Origin: Leptobrachium leishanense
Lineage: Eukaryota > Chordata > Amphibia > Anura > Megophryidae
Assembly (NCBI GenBank): GCA_009667805.1
Contig: CM019071.1
Span: forward strand, 52,151,514-52,215,513
Direction: 5' to 3'
DNA: 64,000 nucleotides
How positions within the stretch are numbered: the stretch's first letter is position 1; each line of letters opens with the position of its first letter. Positions 57,021 through 64,000 of the stretch are shown here, piece after piece. The position numbers were made by a program, and so were the translations under genes. The notes below the pieces were generated by a model that saw only the letters and a list, made by a program, of their open reading frames with translations, ran no database searches and was not told the DNA's origin.

Positions 57021-58263
57021 GTTAGAGTTTGGAGCATCTTTTGTTACAGGTGCAACTCTTTTGATGTGTCAATATTTTGACATAATTCTGGTATGTTCTG
57101 TAATGCTTGGGCCTTGCATGGTGGAACAATCATCCGGTCACCAGTCCAATATATGAGGTTACTTTTTGGGTGTAGCCTGAGACAGCCGCCTACTCTGCCT
57201 AACTATAGCCTGGTTTGTGGCATCAGTGGACACTGGCCAATATACATCGCACTGCATTGACGCAACACTGTTTAAGGAGGCAGCACTGAATAGTTGCTGA
57301 AAAATTAACATTACAGGCGCCAATTGCACATTATTAAAAACCAGCTCAAATTGTGTAAATAAACAAATAACGACGAGCTTCCACCAAACCCAGACGGTTA
57401 TGTCGATGTAACACCTCTTCGTTTTTAGTGGCAGGGCTGCTTCACGAGGACAACAGAGTGTGAATAGAACGCTGCAGCTACATCAGATACTCCACAGCGA
57501 CAACGAAATAACATCTTGCGAAAATAAAAAAAAATAAAAAAACAAGATACTGTTATTTCCACTAAAACATGAAAACCACCGTCTGAATCCTTCCCGTCCC
57601 AGCGAAACACTTTCTAAACAAACCTTTTCTTGTCAACAGCCCCGAGACCTTCCATCTAGCGGTATTGTTTTCCTGTTGCTTTGAAGGCTCTGCGCGGCCG
57701 TGACATTACAGCAACGCACTAATCAGTGGTTTTATTTTAAAATGTGACATTTTCAAGCCGACTTTTTAAAGGGAGCTCTCGGGGAGCAACTAAATTCAGC
57801 GACTGACGCTGAACAGAGAAGGACCGAGACTTCGTATTTCCTATATGAAGGTCCTTTAATGAGAAAATAGCAAGTTTAAAGCAAAGCGCAATATCAATGA
57901 CTTGATATTCGCCCCCCAGATGATACTGAACTACAGCTCCCACGATTCCCTGGCCATCAGCTGCTTTGAAAGAATTCTGGGAATTGTAGGCGTCAACATC
58001 TTTGAGCCGTGAGTTTGTCAGCACTGACTTAAAGGGACACTGTATCAAAATATTGACCCCGCCCCTTCTCGTTTTGCCCTCAAATAATTGGGCAGTTCCT
58101 GCCGACAGCCTCTGCCCAGTTATTTTTTATGTTACAGTCTTTTTTGCCCACCATTTGCCCCTTGTCACGTGCTGCTCCTCCTCTTCGGCTCAAGGACTCC
58201 CGAACCCGGAAGTCCCTGCATCTTGCGTTGCGTACGTTGCACACTTGGAACTTGCATAGTTTA
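57021..58263. other. No gene; contains a dispersed MITE fragment at 57930-58000
   Basis: 'actacagctcccacgattccctggccatcag' and 'aagaattctgggaattgtaggc' match, inverted, the motif at 20300-20400 and 62755-62783. The rest is unremarkable. TSD bases GTACGCAA follow at 58264-58271. Confidence 0.45.
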
Positions 58264-58271
58264 GTACGCAA

Positions 58272-60032
58272 TAGGCTAGTGCACTGATTTTTTTTCCGAT
58301 TCGGTTCGGGTCATTCGGATTTTGTTAATTTTCATTTCACTCGTTTCGGCCGATTTCCGTTTCGGTTCGGTTCGTTTCGGTTCGTTTTTCGTATCGACTT
58401 TTTTTTCGTGATTTCGGAAATTTTCGTGTTTTTTTTCGGAACGTCTGTTCTCCTCGTTTCAAAGTGTCTATTTGTTTTGACGTAAACTAATGGTTTTTCG
58501 GATACGATAATTATACGATACGATAATTCAGCCGATACGATAATTCTGCCATTGAAATTTCTCATGTTTTACAAGAAGGATACATTGAGATTTCTCATGT
58601 TTTACAAGAAGGATACATTGAGATTTATCATGTTTTACAAGAAGGATACATTGAGATTTCTCATGTTTTCCAGGAAGGATACATTGAGATTTCTCATGTT
58701 TTACAAGAAGGATACATTGAGATTTCTCATGTTTTACAAGAAGGATACATTGAGATTTCTCTGGTTTTCCAGGAAGGATACATTGAGATTTCTCTGGTTT
58801 TCCAGGAAGGATACATTGAGATTTCTCTGGTTTTCCAGGAAGGGTACACAGAGATTTCTCTGGTTTCCCAGGAAGGATACATTGAGATTTCTCATGTTTT
58901 ACAAGAAGGATACATTGAGATTTCTCATGTTTTACAAGAAGGATACATTGAGATTTCTCTGGTTTTCCAGGAAGGATACATTGAGATTTCTCTGGTTTTC
59001 CAGGAAGGATACATTGAGATTTCTCTGGTTTTCCAGGAAGGATACATTGAGATTTCTCTGGTTTTCCAGGAAGGATACATTGAGATTTCTCTGGTTTTCC
59101 AGGAAGGATACATAGAGATTTCTCTGGTTTCCCAGGAAGGATACATTGAGATTTCTCATGTTTTACAAGAAGGATACATTGAGATTTCTCATGTTTTACA
59201 AGAAGGATACATTGAGATTTCTCATGTTTTACAAGAAGGATACATTGAGATTTCTCTGGTTTTCCAGGAAGGATACATTGAGATTTCTCTGGTTTTCCAG
59301 GAAGGATACATTGAGATTTCTCTGGTTTTACAAGAAGGATACATTGAGATTTCTTATGTTTTACAAGAAGGATACATTGAGATTTCTCTGGTTTTCCAGG
59401 GAGGATACATTGAGATTTCTCTGGTTTTCCAGGAAGGATACATTGAGATTTCTCTGGTTTTCCAGGAAGGATACATAGAGATTTCTCTGGTTTCCCAGGA
59501 AGGATACATTGAGATTTCTCATGTTTTACAAGAAGGATACATTGAGATTTCTCATGTTTTACAAGAAGGATACATTGAGATTTCTCATGTTTTACAAGAA
59601 GGATACATTGAGATTTCTCTGGTTTTCCAGGAAGGATACATAGAGATTTCTCTGGTTTCCCAGGAAGGATACATTGAGATTTCTCATGTTTTACAAGAAG
59701 GATACATTGAGATTTCTCATGTTTTACAAGAAGCATACATTGAGATTTCTCTGGTTTTCCAAGAAGGATACATTGAGATGGGAATGATACAAAATTTTAT
59801 TACAGAATCAGAGATATAAATACGATGTCTGAAATTACTGAAATGGAAACGAAATCAGGAATGGAGCCGAAATCCCGAATTGAGCAAAAATGAATTTCGA
59901 TTTTACACATTTCTACTCCATTCAAAAATTCCAAAAAGTTTTCGTTTCGGCTCGTTTTCGGATCTGAAAATTTTCGGAAAATCGGCCGAATTCGAATGCA
60001 CGAAATTCCGAAACCCGAAACGCACATCCCTA
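58272..60032. mobile_element. Non-autonomous hAT element C filled with a 33-bp array
   Basis: Ends TAGGCTAGTGCAC and GCACATCCCTA with an exact 8-bp duplication GTACGCAA (58264-58271, 60033-60040). Both sub-terminal regions (58290-58540 and 59800-60025) match elements A and B. The middle is replaced by 1.2 kb of minisatellite. No transposase. Confidence 0.94.
58545..59780. repeat. 33-bp minisatellite, about 37 units, two unit types
   Basis: Period exactly 33 bp (ctcatgtttt at 58561 and 58594). Type 1 reads 'catgttttacaagaag', type 2 'ctggttttccaggaag', each followed by 'gatacattgagatttct'. They occur in runs of two to five, with recurring blocks of several units. The 402-residue minus-strand frame is the unit repeated and has no start or composition of a real protein. 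Confidence 0.96.
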
Positions 60033-60040
60033 GTACGCAA

Positions 60041-60750
60041 GAACTGTAGCACGTGCGCAGATCGATGCGGTGGGTCAGAACGCTTGTTGCTGTGAGCCTC
60101 CGGAGAAGGGGTGATGTCAGCAGACAGTGCATGATGACATCATCAGTGACCAATTTGGTGATAAACAGGCATGACATTCAGTTACAGTTGCAAGTATTTA
60201 TAAAGCGCTAAGAAGTTCTGTAGCGCTGCACAATGTGTGAGACAATAACAAATATACATATTTGTTACACACACAGAACAGTAGGAGAGAGGACCCTACT
60301 CGAGAGCTTACAATCTTAGAGGAGAGGGGCGACACTCTAGGTGAGGGTAAATAGCTGGGTATGTGAAGTAACGGGGTGCATGGGGGGCTGTGGGGGAGAT
60401 GGAGCAGTAGGAGATTATGGAGTGAGCCGATATTCAAATCCCACCTGCCTGTGACGTTTGTGTAGCAGGAGGAAACTCCTCCACTTCACACAAGAATATT
60501 AGGCAAACAGGGCTGCAGAAAGAAGGGAGAAGGAGGGGGGCACTCCCGATACCCTGACCACTATAAAAAGCAGTCTGGGTGTGCAGAGGGGCTCTTCTAA
60601 TAATTTTAAAGCAGGGATCTCATTCCTCCAGATTGATTGCCTACAATTCCCAAAATTCTTTGAATGCAAGAGAGGAGTGACTTTGAACCCTGGCACCCCA
60701 GACGCTTTGGAACTCCTTGACCCATGAAGTTTATTCACACAGATGACTGG
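60041..60750. other. No gene; SINE/LINE-tail-like text
   Basis: 60195-60330 (tataaagcgct..gtagcgctgcac; ggaccctactcgagagcttacaatc) resembles the common amphibian SINE/LINE tail. 60640-60670 carries the 'ACAATTCCCA' MITE fragment. Confidence 0.5.
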
Positions 60751-60758
60751 CTGAGAAT

Positions 60759-62056
60759 TAAACATGTTCGTTTCGTTTAGTTTTGAATCAAAAATCAGAT
60801 GAAAATTAGCATTTCCGAAATACGAAAATCGGCCATCCGAATGTTCGAATCATTCCGTAATTATGAATAGCGGTAACATAATGTAAAACCGAATCGGAAA
60901 ATTGGAAAGAAAATTATCCAAAAATGATCCGAAATGAAGAAAAAAAATGGAAAGAAATGATCCGAAACGAATATAAGCGAATATAAACCTGTCGAACGAA
61001 CCACCGAACATCACGGTTACTGTTAGAAATTAGGGTTAGATGCTAGGGTTAGAAATTCTAACCCTAATTTCTAATTCTAGCTTCTAACCCTAACCCTAAT
61101 TTCTAACCCTAACCCTAGTTTATATCCCTAACCCTAATTCCTAACCCTAACCCTAGTTTATATCCCTAACCCTAATTTCTAACCCTAGCGTCTAACCCTA
61201 ACTCTAATTTCTATCCCTAACCCTAATTTCTAACCCTAACCCTAGTTTATATCCCTAACCCTAATTTCTAACCCTAGCGTCTAACCCTAACTCTAATTTC
61301 TATCCCTAACCCTAATTTCTAACCCTAACCCTAGTTTATATCCCTAACCCTAATTTCTAACCCTAGCGTCTAACCCTAACTCTAATTTCTATCCCTAACC
61401 CTAATTTCTAACCATAGCTTTTAAACCTAACCCTAATTTCTAACCCTAGCATCTAAACCTAGGTCCAATTTCTAACCCTAACCCTAGTTTCTAACCCGAG
61501 TTTCTAATCCTAGCTTCTAATCCTAAACCTAATTTCTAACACTAACCCTAATTTCTAACCCTATTTTATATCCCTAACCCTGAATTCTTACCCTAGCTTC
61601 TAACCCTAACTCTAATTTCTAATCACAGCTTTTAACCCTAACCCTAATTTCTAACCCTAGCATCTAAACCTAGGACTAATTTCTAACCCGTAACCCTAAT
61701 TTCTAATCCTAGCTTCTAACCCTAACCCTAATTTGTAACCCTAGTTTATATCCCTAACCCTAGTTTCTAACCCTAGCTTCTAACTCTAATTTCTAACCCT
61801 AGATTCTAACCCTAACCCTAATTTCTAACCATAATTTCTAGCCCTAGTTTCTAACTTAACAAAATAATGGCCGTCTGAATTAATGTATCAACCCGAAATA
61901 TGAATTAACAATAAAAGCAAACAAAAAAAAACAAATGGAATTTTCGGATCGGTCCGAAAATATGAATCGCTGTAACATATTGAACGAACAGGACCAAAAA
62001 AAAACGGAACGAAATAATCCGCAACATAACAATTTTTTTGCCTGTGCACATGTCTA
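60759..62056. mobile_element. Non-autonomous hAT element E filled with a CCCTAA-like array
   Basis: The left end TAAACATGTTCG is worn; the right end GTGCACATGTCTA matches the family. Flanks CTGAGAAT (60751-60758) and CTGAGCAT (62057-62064) agree at 7 of 8 bases. Sub-terminal text ('gaacgaa..cgaaaat') is related to elements A-D. The core is a telomere-like array. Confidence 0.85.
61018..61858. repeat. CCCTAA-like array (ctaaccctaatttctaaccc)
   Basis: About 45 short units alternate 'aaccctaatttct', 'aaccctagcgtct' and 'aaccctagtttatatcc'. A longer block of 96-97 bp recurs three times between 61110 and 61390. The first 40 bases include a small inverted repeat (agggttagaaattctaaccct). Confidence 0.93.
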
Positions 62057-62834
62057 CTGAGCATGATGGGACATGTAGTTCAGAAACATCTGGGGAGCCA
62101 TGGTTAGATATCCCTGCAACAGAAGGTCAGAGAATCGTGGGAGTTGTAGTTCAGCTACATCTGGGAGAGGGAGGGGAAGGGGGCAGAGACGGAGATCTCA
62201 GCTTTAAAAGAAAAGAAAAATAAAGCGCAAACAAATTGCTTTCTGCTCCGTATTCTGTAAACAACCCCAGACCCTCCACGTAATATAGTGTTTATTGTTT
62301 TGTGTTTTTTTCCTTTTTTCGATGGAAAAAAATGCTCTAAGAAATAACGAAAAGGGAACAAAAAAGAAGAACGCTTTAAAATAAAGTGGAAAGCTTTTAT
62401 TGCGCTGCGTTCTTTGTGATCGGCCGCACTCCAGACTACACTCAGGACAATCTGTTTTATTATCCGCACAATAGACTCTGTTCTTTGAAGATTCCCTATA
62501 GATAAACATACATCGCATTTCATATCGGATACGTAATAAAGGCATCTTATTCACCCGTCCGTGACATGTTTGCGGGTGAAATATCCTCGGATGCATTTGC
62601 TAGGTGTGACCGCAGCATGTTCCTTGTTCCTGAATTACTGCCGCGTGCCCTTTGGCTTTGTCTCCCATAATGATTATACTGTATTCGGATTCTGGGTTCT
62701 GCCCCCCCCATGATGTTTCTGGACCACACCTCCCATGATTCTCTGGCCATCTATTGCATTCAAAGAATTCTGGGAATTGTAGGCAATGAACATCTGGAAG
62801 GCTGGAGTTCGAGACCCCTGTATTACAGTCTCTG
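62057..62834. other. No gene; several MITE-like fragments
   Basis: 'gtagttcagaaacatctggg' at 62076, 'gggagttgtagttcagctacatctggg' at 62139, and 'acacctcccatgattctctggcc' to 'gaattctgggaattgtaggcaatgaacatctgg' at 62725-62798 are pieces of dispersed DNA elements. 62200-62600 is unremarkable. Confidence 0.5.
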
Positions 62835-63390
62835 TGCTGCCTGCACCGACCTCAGCTGTGCTGCCTGCCCCAACCTCAGCTGTGCTGCCTGCCCTGACCT
62901 CAGCTGTACTGCCTGCCCCGACCTCAGCTGTGCTGTCTGCCCTGACCTCAGCTGTACTGCCTGCCCCGACCTCAGCTGTGCTGCCTGCCCTGACCTCAGC
63001 TGTACTGCCTGCCCCGACCTCAGCTGTGCTGTCTGCCCTGACCTCAGCTGTGCTGCCTGCCCTGACCTCAGCTGTACTGCCTGCCCCGACCTCAGCTGTG
63101 CTGTCTGCCCTGACCTCAGCTGTGCTGCCTGCCCTGACCTCAGCTGTACTGCCTGCCCCGACCTCAGCTGTACTGCCTGCCCCGACCTCAGCTGTGCTGT
63201 CTGCCCCGACCTCAGCTGTGCTGCCTGCCCTGACCTCAGCTGTACTGCCTGCCCCGACCTCAACTGTGCTGTCTGCCCCGACCTCAGCTGTGCTGCCTAC
63301 CCTGACCTCAGCTGTACTGCCTGCCCCGACCTCAGCTGTACTGCCTGCCCCAACCTCAGCTGTGCTGTCTGCCCTGACCTCAGCTCATCC
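62835..63390. repeat. 24-bp minisatellite, about 23 units
   Basis: Unit 'gacctcagctgtgctgcctg' + 'cccc', with c/t and g/a variants that make 48- and 72-bp higher-order blocks. All six frames stay open because 24 is divisible by 3; the 248-residue Cys-rich frame is therefore not evidence of a gene. Confidence 0.96.
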
Positions 63391-64000
63391 TTTTCCACCT
63401 CTGCATTCACGTACCGCCTGTCTGCAAGGGATCACTTCCAATCGATTCCGTTTTGAAAATTTTCTGAGGTCAGCAACTGGAAAAAGGTAGTACATAAGCG
63501 AACAAAGGTATCATGTGGCAAGATTGCCACCTTGTGGATGCTGCAGGATATGGCGCAGTGAAAATGTCGCTCTTTTACAATGTTTCCTGTTATTTCACTG
63601 GGGGAGGTCACATTTCAAACGATAAAATGCTTTTGGCAAAATATAACACTAACTGATGCCAGTAAGGTGCAAAATGGCCTCTGGGGATGGGGTTAGGGTT
63701 AGTATTTGTGTTTTTTATTGGGCTAGGGATACTTTTAGAGTTAGGGTAACACGTTACCCAAACCAACAGATTCTTTGCATTTTTATAGCTGAAGATAGAG
63801 CAGAACCTGTTGGTTAGGGTCAACCAAAACCATAAAAGTAACCTAACCCTAGAACAAGCATTGATTTTGTACATTAATGAAGTGTATACACAATACATGA
63901 TAGTGTATACACGACTAGCGGTAGCAGACATTGCAGCCCGAGAACGTGTTAATTTAACACAATCTAAGGCTATGCAATTTGACTGCAAACAAATTTCATT
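63391..64000. other. No gene; short telomere-like patch
   Basis: 63690-63755 and 63805-63855 carry a few 'ggttagggttag'/'aaccctag' words. No frame is convincing. Confidence 0.4.

Noticed and set aside
57425..58048. Short minus-strand frames (61 and 103 residues)
   Set aside because: They overlap a dispersed MITE fragment and have no recognisable features.
58528..59736. 402-residue minus-strand frame resembling a repeat protein
   Set aside because: It is an 11-residue unit from the 33-bp array inside a hAT MITE; frames on the other strand are open too.
62710..63490. 248-residue Cys-rich and 234-residue Ala/Ser-rich frames
   Set aside because: The 24-bp array keeps all frames open. The 'CPDLSCAA' pattern looks like a metal-binding repeat but follows from the DNA unit.

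Overview
The window looks like vertebrate nuclear DNA, most likely amphibian and probably anuran. This is inferred from the mix of elements: CR1 and L2-like LINE ends, a Ty3/Gypsy chromovirus, hAT, PIF/Harbinger, piggyBac and Tc1 elements, a tRNA-derived SINE with a 'GCGCTGCGGAATAT' type tail, and very heavy minisatellite content. I could not run a search, so the species is not claimed. I found no intact host protein-coding gene, tRNA or rRNA gene. Nearly all long open frames come either from mobile elements or from tandem arrays whose period is a multiple of three.

Layout. 1-3.8 kb: CR1 and L2-like LINE ends, a Harbinger MITE, and a 39-bp minisatellite split by an 892-bp inverted-repeat element (called the CAGGG family here). 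4.4-10 kb: a complete chromovirus with two 582/583-bp LTRs and a 5-bp target duplication, inserted in a 32/64/192-bp hierarchical array that continues to 11.6 kb. 12.9-14.7 kb: a CAGGG copy interrupted by a TTAA-flanked element that folds into about ten consecutive hairpins. 14.7-17.5 kb: an L2-like LINE whose coding motif has become a minisatellite, a 420-bp tandem duplication, and a Tc1 transposon with one in-frame stop. 19.4-19.9 kb: composite SINE. 22-24.8 kb: two hAT MITEs with perfect 8-bp target duplications. 25.6-29.8 kb: CR1 copies and a 54-bp telomere-like array split by a CR1. 30.4-35.2 kb: an ancient duplication carrying three CAGGG copies, one with a Harbinger insert. 35.9-38.2 kb: a 41-bp minisatellite of more than 50 copies. 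39-46.7 kb: further minisatellites, a 129-bp-arm foldback and a hAT-like nest. 47.9-57 kb: a piggyBac MITE, more CAGGG and hAT elements, and diverged TTAGGG-like arrays. 58.3-62.1 kb: two hAT MITEs filled by a 33-bp array and a CCCTAA-like array. 62.8-63.4 kb: a 24-bp minisatellite.

How it fits together: this reads as a gene desert built by layered transposition. Several insertions can be dated relative to each other because the uninterrupted target is visible elsewhere in the window. The strongest lead is that at least two non-autonomous DNA transposon families (hAT with TAGRSATGTGC ends; CAGGG with 3-bp A/T target duplications) repeatedly carry unrelated tandem arrays or large foldbacks inside intact ends, as if these elements were sites where minisatellites are born. 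The second lead is the multi-hairpin TTAA element. A few non-repetitive, A/T- and homeodomain-motif-rich islands between repeats may be conserved non-coding elements, but that is inference.
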